A DNA stretch of 64,000 nucleotides from contig OY978525.1 in assembly GCA_963854835.1 (NCBI GenBank), positions 90,913,136-90,977,135 on the forward strand, written 5' to 3'. Below the pieces are notes generated by a model. It had not been told where the DNA came from. It worked only from the letters and a program-made list of their open reading frames with translations, and made no database searches. The translations under genes and the position numbers were made by a program. This DNA is from Megamerina dolium. Lineage: Eukaryota; Arthropoda; Insecta; Diptera; Megamerinidae. Positions 17,201-31,700 of this stretch are shown piece by piece (positions within the stretch are counted from its first letter, which is position 1; each line of letters opens with the position of its first letter).

Positions 17201-20200
17201 AATTTTAGTTTAATTCACTCGACTTTGTATGGGAGACCCATGAAGGAGTGGGCGTGGCACACTGATTTTCTGCCAGATTTTTGCCGACTACGATATTAAT
17301 TTAAGTGTCAATTATGGTTATTCTAGACAGAAGATTGCCGAAGTTACAGCTGTTTCAATTTAAAATTTGTATGGGGGCTACGATAAACACTGGGCGTGGT
17401 GCGCCCATTTTCTGTGAGCCTAGTTGCTCGTACAATACTAATCCACACCTTAAATCTCGTTATTCTACTCTGAATAGTTTGCAAGTTATAACCGGTAACA
17501 TTTTTTTTAATTTCCGCAACTTTGTATGGGAGACCCAAAAAGGAGTGGGCGTGGCACATTGATTTTCTGCCATATTATTTCTGACTGCCGTGTTAATCTA
17601 AGTGTCAATTATGGTTATTCTAGACAGAAGATTGTAGAAGTTACAGCAGTTTCAATTTAAAAGAAGTACAGACACTTTGTATGGGAGCTACGCTAGAAAG
17701 TAGGCGTGGCTCACCCACTTTTGGCGAGGTTATATAGTAGTATAATATAACTCTATGTGCAAAATATTGTTGTCCCAAGTGGTATATTATGTGAGTTATA
17801 GCAAGTTAAAGATTTTGAAAATTTCGAGGTTAGTCGCTTTGAATGCTTGGTGTGGGCGTGGTTATTGACCGATCATGCCCAATATCAATCCCCTCCGTAC
17901 CCTTGGATCATAGATTACTTATGCCAAATTTCATCGAAATAGCTCAATATTTACTCAAGTTATCGTGCGAACCAGCCAGGTGACAGACAGACGGATGGAC
18001 GGACGGACGGACGGACGGACGGACGGACATCGTTAAATCGAAAATTTAATCGACGCTGATCACGAATATATATCCATGTCTATATCTCCGGAGATTCCTT
18101 CAAGTGGACACAAACATCTGACCGAAATGAATATACCATGCATATTGCATTATGCAGGGTATAAAAATGCCAACTCTTTTTCGTCAATGTCACTCATAGC
18201 AACTCCTACCACTTGATGATTGCATTCGGTGGAAAATGTTTACTAGATTTTAAACTGTGTTTGCGTGTACATGGAAAAAAAGGTATTACTTTTGACTTTT
18301 ATGAGACCACCAATGCAGTGGATGATGATGGCATACTTTTGAATATCTACTTACATACCATCTAATTCAATTGGTTTTATGCTCAAGCATTAAACTCAAG
18401 AAAATCGAAAATTTGGTTTACAGTGAAAACTATAGGTAGATTGCTATTCATAAAAACAAGGACAACGACATTTATTTAAGTAAATAATTCTCTTGAAAAA
18501 ATGTACCTACCTATGCATTTTAGTTGTTCTTCTTATGGTTAAACGTATTTAATGAACATATATATATTTGCTTTTTATGTTGTTAAGAATTTTCCGTTAA
18601 TAAAAGCACTTTTATAACAAATAATTCCATTTTCGGAAAGAAAATCAGCACTAAAGAGATGAAATAATAAAATCAATACAAAAAAAAAAAAAAAATAATA
18701 AAAAAATAAAGGGGAAGAGGAAACGACAAAGATTTTACCACGTAATAAAATCAAATGAAATTTTCCAAGCCAGCAAAAAGGGGAAAATTAAATAACAACT
18801 AAAGCATGCAAAGTATGTATGTCTGCATGGTAGATGTGATGGGTGGAGATGGGCAAATACAATATATACATATGTACATCGATGCCAAGAAAAATATAAT
18901 ATTTATACTTTGAAATGTAAACATCACATCAAAAGCATATGCCATATATATTCTACATTCGCCTGGTAACACGGTATCACAGCCGTGGTAGTTGTGGTCG
19001 TAGCAATCCCAGCAGGATAAAATTGACTGAATGTACTTGTTTCTTTGATCATTTTTGCATTTCTGGAGATTGAAGATTTTCTAAATAGATAAATTTCTTT
19101 TATATTTTATTTATTTCCTTTTTATTTCTTTCACAATATCGCTTACGTTTTAATAATCATTTGTCATTAGTAATTGTTAAAAACTAATAAATTTAAATCA
19201 ATAAAACAGTGACGTGTCGCAATAAACAACAGAAAAAAAACTACTGAAACTTCTATATAAAATTGTTCATATAAAATTTTACTCAATGATACAAACAGGA
19301 TTAACTTTCAACTTGTTTATGATTGTGTCACTTGGTCGTTTCAATTGATTTCGCAAATTGCTAGCATTGGCTTAGACCAATTATTTACGTGAATTAATTA
19401 ACATTCAAACTGAATACAAATTAGCTGTCAGCTAATACAAGTGCAAAGGAACACCCTTTATTGAAAATAAAAATACATATAAAAATGTATGTGAATGTAT
19501 GATATATATGAATATACAAACACTTACCGAATGTTGATGTTAAATAAATGATGGAAATATTACAGAACACTGGCTTCTCATACAAACAACTAAATGGTGA
19601 TCAGGTCTGTTTATACTGTTGATGTTTAGGTTTTTGGATATTTTTGATTATGAAAAGCATATGCTACTAGAATGTAGGTATTTTAATTTGGTTCCTTGAT
19701 TGGTTATAATGTATGTTTTTTATTTTTTGTTGCTTCCTTTCATAGCTTCTTTTTGTTTTGTAGATATTTTCATGAAGCAAGCCGATTATTTAGACCATAA
19801 AAAAACTTAAACACGTGCAGATAGGTAGTATCTAAAACAAAACAAAAAATATAAGGAAAAAAGGGCACACTATATGTTGTTGGTGTTTACAGTGAATTAT
19901 CCAAAAAGTAGTAGATATACATGGGAGAAACATATTGACAAAGTGTTTAAAAAGTTAAAAGGTCTCAAAGGAAAAATAGTAAAAAATTCGATAAATTTTC
20001 AATTGATATTTTATAAAAGTTACATAAATGCTGTAAACAAAGAAAAAAATGATTCACTCATTCGCCACATATGTTTTTCATTTCAAAATCTTTATTATCC
20101 ATTTCATTTTAATGATGTAAATTCAGTATATGCTCATTTAGTGAGTATTTAAATGAACATTTGATAAATTTTAGTGGTATTTAATGGCATTCACTTGGGT

Positions 20201-23200
20201 ATATCTTCAAAATACTAGTAAATATTATACGCCCAGATGTTTGCTTTGATGTGTTGGAATCGTAAAATGTCGATAACGCGACTAATCCTTATTTATAGAC
20301 ATTTAAAACATTTAATGTTTTAACAGCAACTGCTCTATTAAGAGTATTCTAGAAGGAAACCTTTTAAATAGTTTTTTTTTTCGATATTATTGATCTTGAT
20401 AATAGTGACTATGATACTGATGGTTTTGTATGTGCAATTTCTATATCACACCCCACAAGTAGTAATAAATTTTAGTGAAATTTGTTTCTACAAAAGCACT
20501 ACTTTACGCAGTTAAGTAACGTCATTCTATGAAGATGGTGTACAAACTATTCAAAAATTTTAAACACACAATAAAGGCTCTGTACTAAATACTTTCACCT
20601 TGAGTCATGATTCTTTAAAGTTAAAAGTTTAGTTTAATAAATTAATGTTTATTAATATTATCAGAAAAGAATATATGAAGAAAAAAATATCATATGGATG
20701 CCATTTTTATACGGAAGATGGCAAAACAAAGCTTTATAATTATTAATACTTTAGAGAAAATTACTTCCACTTCTTTTCCATATGAAAAAAATGCCTTCCG
20801 AATTTTCCAAACATTTTTCGGACCTCTGTAATGGGTAGAAAATTGAGTGTGAGTAATTGTGTGGATTGTCTCCATATGGCAGTTACATGTAATGTATCGT
20901 ACATAAAATGTATGTATATATTTATTATATTGTGGGTGCCGTAGCTCAGTGGTTAGTGTGTTCGCCTTCTGATCTGTAGGTCGTGGTTCAATACCCGGCT
21001 GATGCATAACAAATTTAATATCGAAAAGATTTTTCTTTCGAACGGTACCCACCTGTCGGCAAGCAATTGGCAATTCTTCCGACAGTAACAACTTGCCATG
21101 AAAAAGCTTCTAAAAAGAACTCTGTGACAAAGCTCAGAAAAAGTAATGTCACAAGTGTTCTGCCGTTCGGAACCGGCTAAAATAAGTAGGTCCATTCTAA
21201 TACTGTCCAAAATTTAAGACGCACAACAGTAATGGAAGAGAAGCTCGGCCAATGAGCCCTTTGGGGCTTTAAGTGCCACATATTTATTTTTTTTTTATAT
21301 TTATTATATTTACGTATTTTAACATATGCTTAATAATGTATAGTATGTATAGGAGGAGAAAAAAGAAATAAATGAAATAATAAAATAAACAATTATAACA
21401 TGTGTGCGTCAGTAGTTCATTTCGGATGGATTACCACCATGATATGATTACTTTCACTCAGCGTGATGTTAACTATTGAACATATGCATATAGCATGTAT
21501 AATAATTCTATTATTATTACATTTGTTATATTTATTTTCTTATTTCACATTTATTTTATTTACACCTATATTTACTTTCTATTTGAGATTTACTTACAAA
21601 CATTACAGTTCTTGACAACATGTAATACTTGCATTGTATATTCGATACAAATAAATTTACATTAATCATTTAATGTTAATTAGTTTAACACGTAAATTGC
21701 TGTTAATGTTACATTACCAACGTACAGCACCAATGTTGTAAAAATATAATGACTACCAAGTCGCTATTATTCCAAAACTTATAGATTTTGTAATACTTTT
21801 TAGCATTCCAAGTCCTGCGAAATAGACTAAATAATAGTTTTAATGTTTTTTCGGATTAACAACGGAACAACGATCTCCTTTTCAAGTAAAGGTGCTTATT
21901 ATTAATATGCCCTTTATTAGTTTTTGCATTGCCTTTTCCAGCTCCAATAAGAAATCATAAAGCTTACAATCATAATTTTTTAATATTTATCCAAACGATG
22001 TAATAAAAAAAATAAATTACAATCGAAGTATTGCGTAAATTGGTACATTGTTCAACAATCATTGGTCGCCTCAATTTTAAACCATTCCTGAGCTAAACCA
22101 CATTGTCGATTTTTAGAGGCTACCTTTTTTATTAAGTTCAACTTTTTTGGATGATGGACATAATAAAATATGTACATCAAACTTCAAGCTACATGAAAGT
22201 ACATCAAGTATCGTTTTAGTTGAATCGTTGTATCGTTGTAGTTATTATAATACAATGGAAAATAAAAATAAATGTACTCAGGCAAATAAACACATATAAA
22301 CTAAAACATTTTCACAATTGGAATCATTTGTCTAAATTTCATTTGCAGTAATAATAATGAGAGATATGTATGTGCCGACTATAAGCTAGCATAGTAATAA
22401 GGACATGTGTATGTGTATTTGCATATGTGCGTCTCTTTTATAAGTGTCTTATTATGCTTTGTATAATAAAACCATTAAAATATTATACAAACGTATGTTG
22501 TACATATAGTATATAAACATGTGCATATTGTACTTATGCCATCAAAGGCATTCTTGTACGTACATTATACTTATATTGTACTTGAATAACTTACTTTAGT
22601 ATATATATACAAAGTCACTTTTGTGTACAAGTAAATATTAAGTGCAATGCAATTGTTTATATACAAACATACAAACACTCTCACAAGCAGCGATATTTGT
22701 ACATACACCCAATCTACACCAAATTTGCCTACCTGAGTAGATTTCTGGCATAGTAATCAAAATCATGTTGATGAATCACTACCACCTAAAACCACACAAA
22801 TCATGATTCTTTCCCATATATGTGAAATGGTACAATAATGTACACCTAGAGCCACTCGACTTCATTTATAAAAATGCTATGAAAAAATGATTAAAATATA
22901 CTATTTTTATGATGATGACAGCAGCAGCAACAGTTATGTATACGAGTAGTATGTTCAAATTGTTGACAATAAAGGGTTATCCATTTTGCGGTTTCAAAAG
23001 TAAATGTAAATAAAACACATATAAAATATTTTTTATCATGATATTTCTTTTTTATTATAAAGTTTGAACGTTGACATTATGTGTGAAATACTACATCATT
23101 TAAATGACCACCACGCGAATTGTTCCAAGCATCGATTCTTTTGAGGTAATTTTCGACCACTTTTTGACACATATTGTGCGGTATCTCATCCATAACGTGA

Positions 23201-26200
23201 CGAATGTTGGTTTTTAGGTGCTCAAGAGTTAAAGGTTTATCTGCATAAACACGGTCTTTCGCGTAGCCCCACAAAAAAAAGTCAAGCGGTGTCAAATCGC
23301 ATGATCTTGGTGGCCACTTGATATCGCCACGACGAGAAATTACGCGGCCAGAAAATTTCTCTTGCAATAAAGCCATATTCGCTCGAGTTGTGTGGCATGT
23401 GGCACCGTCTTGTTGAAACCACATATTCTCTAAGTCGCATTCTTCAATAGCAGGCAAAAAAAAGTCGGTTATCATATGAGCATAACGCTCCGAATTGACG
23501 GTGACAGTCGTTCCATCGTCGTTTTCGAAGAAGTAAGGTCCAACCACACCTCCGGACCAAAGAGCGCACCAATCAGTGACTTTTTGTGGATGTAGTGGCC
23601 TCTCTTCAATTACTTGAGGATTCTCAGAACCCCAAATACGACAATTTTGTTTGTTAACATACCCACCGAGTGAGAAATGTGCTTCGTCGCTGAAGAAAAT
23701 TTTGTTCGAAAAATCGCCGTCCACCGCCTGTTGTTCAAGCACCCATTCGACGTATCTACGACGTTGTGAATGGTCAGCTGGCTTCAGTTGTTGTGTGAGC
23801 TGGATTTTATATGGATGTAGGTGTAGATTCAAATGCAAAATACGCCATAATGTGCCGTAAGACAGTCCTAATTCCTGAGAACGACGAGGAATCGACACAT
23901 TCGGGTCTTCGGCAACACTTTCACTTACAGCAGGGATATTTTCGGTGGTACGAGCGAAGTGATGATGCACAGGCCTTACAATATCTGTAACCGATCCAGT
24001 CTCTTCATATTTCTTCACAATTTTGCCAATTGCTTGCGTAGTTGGACGATTATGTAAACCATAATCTCCTCTTAAAGCACGATATGTGGCTGTGGCAGAA
24101 TCACCATTTTTGTAGTAGGTTTTTACAATTTTAATGCGTTGTGCGATAGTTAAGCGATCCATTTTCGCAAATGTCAGACTTTGAACTGAAAAAGAAATAA
24201 ATTGTTTTAACAACTCAGTTTGACAGATGTCAAATTCTAGCCCTATACTTTTGAAACCACGAAATGGATAACCCTTTATATGCAAGTATAGATACATGCG
24301 TACATATTATCATGTTGAATGATATGAATTTAATTATTTTACAAATGTTTTTGTTTGTATATTAAATTCTCCTTTATATTCATACGATAGACATATATTT
24401 ATATATCCACCATTATACATAGGTGTTGGTTTCTACTCTTGTCTGATATTATTGTATTTTATACAATATGTACTATATATTTCCAATAAAATAATTCTCA
24501 TCGAAATAAATATATTGAAATACATTTTTTGTTTCAAGTGCAATATTATTATATTGTACATATAATATCTATAAAAGTAGTATGTATATATAAGTGTTAT
24601 GTCTCATAACATAGGTGTCCTTAATACAATCACAGATATTTATATTTTTCAAAAGACTTTGAATTGGGTGAATACATTGTTCTACTAACCTTTCTCTATT
24701 ACATTCTTATCATAAATGCATACCTACTAGTATATCAATATATTTATATTTGTTCAGTCAGCCAACTTAACCTACATTTGGTAGGTACTCTACATTTTAA
24801 GGTGCGCAACAATGCATGCAACAGTTTTTTCAAGTGCTCTTTTGAAGTAGCTATATATAGGGTGATTCTACTAAAGCTACTATTTTCAGTGGGAAATTTA
24901 TGACAGATGACAGATGCCAAGCTGTCAAACTAAAGTGCTGTTCTTTTTTCACTCTTATTTTACACTTCATCATTGAACATTATCGCTCAGCACTGTTTCT
25001 AGAAACACACCTGACCACCTATTACATCTCAAAGACATTTTTCTTTGAGCAAATAAATAAATTCATAAGTATGTGGGTTCTACGAAGAAGTACATACCTA
25101 TACAAACACTTGCATATATCCACTTACTCGTATCAATTGTGTAAATCATACACAGACAGTCAGAAAATTCGAAAGAGGTACTTAGAAGGAGCGGGGGTGT
25201 GAGTATTCCTCTTTATGATAAGGTATGAATAGAAAATGTGAAAAAATTAGATTCAGATAATAATAAGCTGCTTAAAGTGCTTTTCGATTTTCAATGGAAA
25301 ATGTTATAAATTTAAAATATTGCATTGTAATCGTATTTAAAAAGAGAAAACATAATAGATGAAAATCTTTGCGAGAATTACCTCATACTAATATAAATAC
25401 ATAAATATAATTCATGTACTATTGCATTGCACTATTTAAAATTTTTGAATTGAAATATTTTGATAACCTCGAATACAGAAAAACTCCATAAAAATATATA
25501 TGAAAATGAAAACCTTTGGAATAAAGGTGAAAATTATTTACAAAACGTGCTGCACGCAATTGCAACATATGCAACATTGGATTAAGGTAATATTTTCTGG
25601 TACTAACTTGTAGTGAATAGCAAATAATAAGGTGTGGCAAATGAATTTGTAACAAATTAACAGCAACACCAGCAGAAGTAGCAATAGTTAGTTGTTACAT
25701 TTTATGTTTAATTGTGTTAATTTGTAGTGTAAACATTGTTGAAGGCAAATACCCTTAGTACAGTAAATCGAAACAAAATACGATTACAATCTTTATGCAG
25801 GAAAATTTTGTTACCATTTTACACTTTTGGTGGTTTTTGTAAGAAACACGCTAAAAAATTGCATGTCAATATGCAATTCGTTTGAAGTACATACATCTAG
25901 GGATTGACAGCAGGAAAGAATGGAATAAGTTTTTTGCAAAAGCAATCAATGTTGACAATTGAAACCTTCAATAGAAGGCTAAATATATTTATGTATAGCC
26001 ATGTGAATGAGTTGGTTTACCAAGAAGTCTACAAGTGTTTCTGAGGCTTAGCAAAATGAAAAAGGTGCTACAAAGCAGAATGAAACGTGTGTCAAAAAAC
26101 ACATATTACAAATATTTGTTTAAAAATGTGTATGTGTGTCCCTATGAGTATACGTGGAGCATTTTTCACACTACTCAATTGCACGTATCCATCAGTTAAA

Positions 26201-28677
26201 TGACAAAAGAAAAATATATCCTATTGAAAAAATGTTACTAACTAATATGAGGGCGGTCCCAGAACTACCCGACCTAACAAAGAAAACAACATATTTGGAA
26301 AAATTTTTCTTTATTTCTCAACATAATCTCCTTTTAGCTCTATACACTTTTCCCAGCTATATTTTTTAGCTGTTTATAGTATGAACTGTCTAGTTCATTA
26401 AAATAGCCATCTACCACAGACCACCAAGCAATTTTTTCAAATTTGAAAATGGAAAATAATCCGAAGGAGCTAAATCTGGTGAATAAGGTGCGTGCTGAAG
26501 CAATTCGAGTTTCAACTAATTGATTTTGGCCATCGCAATAGTGGATGTGTGAAGTGGTGTCTTGATTGTCTTGATGAAACAACAGTTTCTTTTTCGCAAA
26601 ATGCGACCTTTTTCCTTTAATTTCATCACTTAAATGCTGCAACAAATTAGCATAATACTCGCCGTTGATTGTTTTTCCTTTCTGAGGATAACCAATAATT
26701 GTCAATCAATAATCAATTATCCCACGTGCATCCCAAAAAAAACACGCTATAACCTTGCCTGCAGATGGAACTGCCTTCCCCTACTTTGAACACGATTCTC
26801 CCCTTTCAGTCCACTGTTTTGACTGCTCCTTTGTTTCCTCATCCATGGTTACAAATCGACGCAAAAACTCGGCAGTATTACTGTGAAACATCGCCAAACA
26901 CTCTATATAAACATCTTCACGACGTTGTTGTAAGCAAACGCGGCACCCATCTTGCACATAACTTCTTCATCTCCAAGTTTTCAGATAATATACGATGTAT
27001 AGCACTTTTTGAAATTCCTGTAATTTCACCTAGTTCACGCATCTTCAGCCGGCGATAATCCAATACCATTTTGTAGATTTTCTTAATCGTTTCTGGCTTG
27101 GTCACCTCATTGGTCGACCACTACGGTGTTCGTTTTGACAGCTCGTACAACCTCGTTTAAACTCTGTCACCTAATATTTTATGGTCGTAAACGAAGGAGC
27201 AGACTCCTCTAGAGTAGAATCTAGCTCGGCTTAAATATTCGTTGGACTGCGATCTTTCAAATGAAAGTATTGAATTACATAACGGTGACCAATTTTACCA
27301 TATTTACAAATTCGTCGGTCGTTAACTTTGGATGGCTCAAAAAAAAAAAAAATACTAAACAACGTGGCGCCTTGAAACTTAAAACATATGTTTTATATGG
27401 CTACCACTTTTCACCAAAGTAATTTTTTTCAAACTACTGCCGCCATCTATATGGTAGTTCTGGGACCGCCCTCGTAGAACTAATCAAATATTAGTTCATA
27501 TTAAGTACAAATGAGCATCACTCGAACTATTTGGTTTCCTCAAGGATGACTAAAAACAACAAAATGATGAAATTCTATAAAATACACTGAATATATATAT
27601 TACTTGACTTTAAAAAACTAGGATATGTGAAATGTTTGATAAATAAAGTAGTAGCTCCAACGAATCAGGCTTCAATGTTTTCTTGAAGAATTCGAAGTCG
27701 AGCTCAGAGTTGGAAATTCTATAAAACTGTTCTATAAACTATGCACAACTTTCTAATAACTACTTATGTATATATACTCATTGCAGAACTAGTTTCATTG
27801 CTACCTAGCTACGAATCTGACTATGTGCAATATGAAGGCCGTTAAGCAAGAAAAACCCAAGATAAACAAATAAAAAAAAATCAACTCTTTAATTTCCAAT
27901 TGAATCAAACACTTGACTTGAAAAGGATTTTGTAGTAATTTAAATTCATTGGAAAATGGTGCCATTACCTTGAAAAGGGACGCTTCATAGCTTATTGTTA
28001 AAAAGCCAAACGAATAAGGAGACCTACGAATGCTATGAATTTTTATCCATTTGAAATACATAGATATATAGTTTTGAGCAATTCGAATGTGTTAAGTAGC
28101 ACGAAATAACCCTACAACAAAATACAAAATCAACATCAAAATCAAATTAATTTTTAAAAAGCATAAAAAAGAGGATGTTTATGTTTTTATCCTTTTTATC
28201 TGCTTCTTCTTATTTTTTGTTGTACAATAAGTAGTACTACTACATTAAACTACCCACTCTGCCGAACGGAAAGAACAAAAACTTTATGTGAATTCATTCG
28301 TATTTTTACAAGTGGCCACCCATAGTCTTGAGTTGCAATATGAAGGTACCTCCTACTTATGTATTGTACAATATTACACATAAGTATGATAGGCGCCTTG
28401 TTATAAATACATTACTTACTCGTTTATTCAATTTAACTATATGCATACTATTGATGTACTCATGTTGTATTGGACGGATGAGTGGTGGTTAAATTTATAC
28501 ATAATACCAAACTTTTGTAATCATTTTTACTCATACTTATACATTGACATTTCATTATTTCTTTATAGTTATGGTTCACCACATCATAGTCGTTCACAAT
28601 CGGTTAAAACACCAGGCAGCCGTGCATCAGGACGTCCTAATCAATTGTGTTTACCACAACAGCGTTCACGGTAGGTT

Positions 28678-28720
<43 letters not shown>

Positions 28721-31700
28721 CCATCATCATCTTACATCCTCTGTCTCTATCTTATTCTCACTTTATTTTTCATCATCCTGTTGCATGATGAATACAAGCG
28801 TGCATTTAATTTAATTTAATGGACATAATATGTGTTCTTTTTCTGTATTTCCTTTTCCTTTGGTTGGTGATGTTGTTATTGTTGTTATCGACAGCGTGGC
28901 TTCCATGCCAAATACTGGCGTCGAAGAGGAATACTATAGACTGAGACATTTTTCAATAACCGGCAAAGGTGTTGTCAATCGTGGTGATTCATTGAAGAGT
29001 CGTCGTAGTCGTTCAAATAACAGTGTTGCCAGTTCAAATTCAAGGTGTGTATACATTCACCAATATATTATGTTAAATGTTTATTAGTAGATTTTAATAT
29101 GCTTATTAATTTCTTCTACTTGGTAACAAATAGCACTGAACACTTGACAACCACACAAATAGCAGCACCAAATTCTGCACGCACATCGGCAACATGTAGT
29201 TTAGCATCGAGCCGTGAGAGTAGTACATCAAATCCGGGTAGTGGACCCTATAGGTAAGTAATTGATAGAGCTTAAATTAGATGTAGAAATATCGCAGACC
29301 GTAAACATTAGAAAGCAAATATCGAAAGAAATCGATGTATTTTAATTTTGGTGCTACTGTAGATTTTGATTATTTCATTTTTTTTGCTCAGAAATAAAAT
29401 ACAAATTATTTCACCCTCCTATAGGTGAGTGATTGATACATATAGCTGATGATATAGATGTAGATATCAAGAAAAATATAATCAAAAATCAAAATTTAGT
29501 AAAATTCATTAGCTGATTTTGAACTACAAGACCTTTGTGACAAATTTTTGTTATCAAAATAATTGCCAAATGTTAATTTTTTTATTAAATGTGTCAAGGC
29601 CAGAAATTCGATTCGAATTTAGTTTCCTGAAATATGTATAGAAATATAATATTTGTCTCGTCTACTGTACCATGAATATTTTTTGCGTAACTGTGCAGTT
29701 ATTACTCTTAATTTTAACGAAATTATTGAAGTATAGGTGATAATAATATAATTTCAACAAATTTTCAACTCTCTTCTTTGACAGAGTATTAATGCTGGGT
29801 GGTACGGCTGTTGGCAAAAGTTCATTAGTATCACAGTTTATGACTTCAGAGTATTTACATGCCTACGATACAAGCATTGGTAAGTAAGCTTTATACATAC
29901 ACAATATTATGCATAATTAAGTTGATATAGTTTAGAAAATGTATACAATACTATGATGTACTTGTTTCTGGAACAATTGTGTTTTTCATTTTTTCTTCTT
30001 CAGTTTTTTTTTTTTCAATGTAATTTAATTCGATATAATTTGATTTTATCTTAATTTAAATTTTGACTGTTGTAAAACTGTTCATATAATTTTGGAAGTT
30101 TTGTTTTTATTCTCTTTTTGGTTTTGCTATTCATTTTTAATATCATGTGCCTTAATGTGAGATTTTCTACTTACATATACAGTGGCTCCCAGCTTATTTC
30201 GTACAGTGACAGTTTAAAAATTGCTGCAGTCCTAATTCCTAATATAGCAAAAATTTGAACAAAATATAAATGCCATTTTAGAAAGGAAGGTTTGTTTTAT
30301 ATTTTCCAAAATTTACTTTTTCAAAATTTTAGTGTTTGACACTATAAAAAAATAAAATAAGAAAAAAATAGGAAAATTCATGTCACAGCTTATTTCGTAC
30401 AGTCTCTTTAAGTTCAAACTAAAAACAAAGTAAGTTGATTTTAATATTTAGTTGACATCCCTTAGCGTTAATGACAGCCTGGAGTCTATTTGGCATTGAA
30501 TCCACCAATTTTTGAGTGATGTCTGGTGTGATTTTTTTCCATTCTTCCATCAGTACCTTCTTTAGGTCTTGCTTATTAGAAATCTTGTGTGTTCTTATTT
30601 TATTGTCCAAAATAGACCAAAGATTTTCAATCACATTCATGTCAGGTGACTGTGGTGGTGGAGACATCAAGTGTGGGCAGTTCCAAATAAGCCAAGATTG
30701 CACAATCCCAGATTTATGTTTTGGGTCATTATCTTGGTAGTACCGAAATTCTTCCCGCAAACCCAGTTTGTCTGCACTTTGAAGTAAATTGTTTTTCAGA
30801 ATCTCGAGGTACTTCATTTTGTCCATTGTTTCCTCAATAAAAACCAATTCACCTACTCCGGCTGCTGACATACAGGCCCAAACCATCACGCTACCGCCAC
30901 CATGCTTCACTGTGGGCTTAAGGTTCTCCTTGTTTAGCTCGGTATTCGCTTTACGCCAAACATATGACATTCCGTCCGAGCCAAAAATATTAAACTTAGA
31001 CTCATCCGCGAAAATAACGGTATTCCAGAACGCAGGAGTCTTAATAATATGCTCTTTGGCGAAGTCAAGTCGGCGTTGTATATTCATTTTTGAAATGAAT
31101 GGTTTCTTTCGGGCTACTCTACCGTTCAAGTCATGATTGCGCAGCACACGTCGGACAGTTTCAGCACTGGATGATTTTCCTATTTCACGCTGAACCTCTG
31201 CAGCCAACTTCGGAGCGGATAACTTTGGATTTTTCTTAATTTTTCGTACAATATAACGCTCGTCTGAAGCGTTGAAAATCTTATTAGGTGCTTCTCTGCC
31301 CTTGTTCTCCAACCGATTTTCGCGAACGAAGCGTTGAATGATGTATTGGACAGTTAAGGCACTTAAATTTGTCATTTCAGCAATTTTTCGCACACTCTGA
31401 CCTTTCCTAAAATGGTTAATTACCAGTTTACGCTGTTCCATCGTTGTACGACGACCCATAACGCTAAATGTTTAATTTACAGCACTTTAACTATTTAAAA
31501 TAATAATAATAAAAATTGTTATAATAGTTAAAAAGGTCCAAAAACTCATACAATTCAAAAAAACTTTGTAACTGCGCGGCAGAATGAAACTTACTTACAT
31601 TGAAGTTTGTGTACGAAATAAGATGTGAGCTGAAAATCAGCTGATCAATAGTTTTTCTCTCTTGCATGACAAAAAGAACAATTTTTGGGGTTCCCCGTTT

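Noticed and set aside
17305..17562. 85-codon frame repeated at 56062-56319, and related frames at 57699-58552
   Set aside because: They lie in the DINE-1-like internal units; recurrence reflects copied repeat DNA, and the family is non-coding.
17980..18030. CRISPR-like or satellite array of GGAC units
   Set aside because: Four-base microsatellite without spacers; it is the GTCY core typical of DINE-1-like elements.
19874..20152. 92-codon + strand frame as a small gene
   Set aside because: Lys/Asn/Ile-rich, no motif, intronic position and no splice or start context to support it.
20934..21007. tRNA gene at the SINE heads
   Set aside because: A and B boxes are perfect, but the anticodon arm does not form a normal stem and the same sequence recurs with a conserved 290-bp body and target duplications, so it is a SINE promoter.
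20690..21210. 133- and 85-codon open frames on the - strand
   Set aside because: Most of their length is antisense SINE sequence and similar frames recur in other copies.
28544..28819. Serine-run protein through the (ATC)n tract
   Set aside because: The frame crosses the consensus donor of Rgk exon B in a different reading frame; the repeat is intronic.
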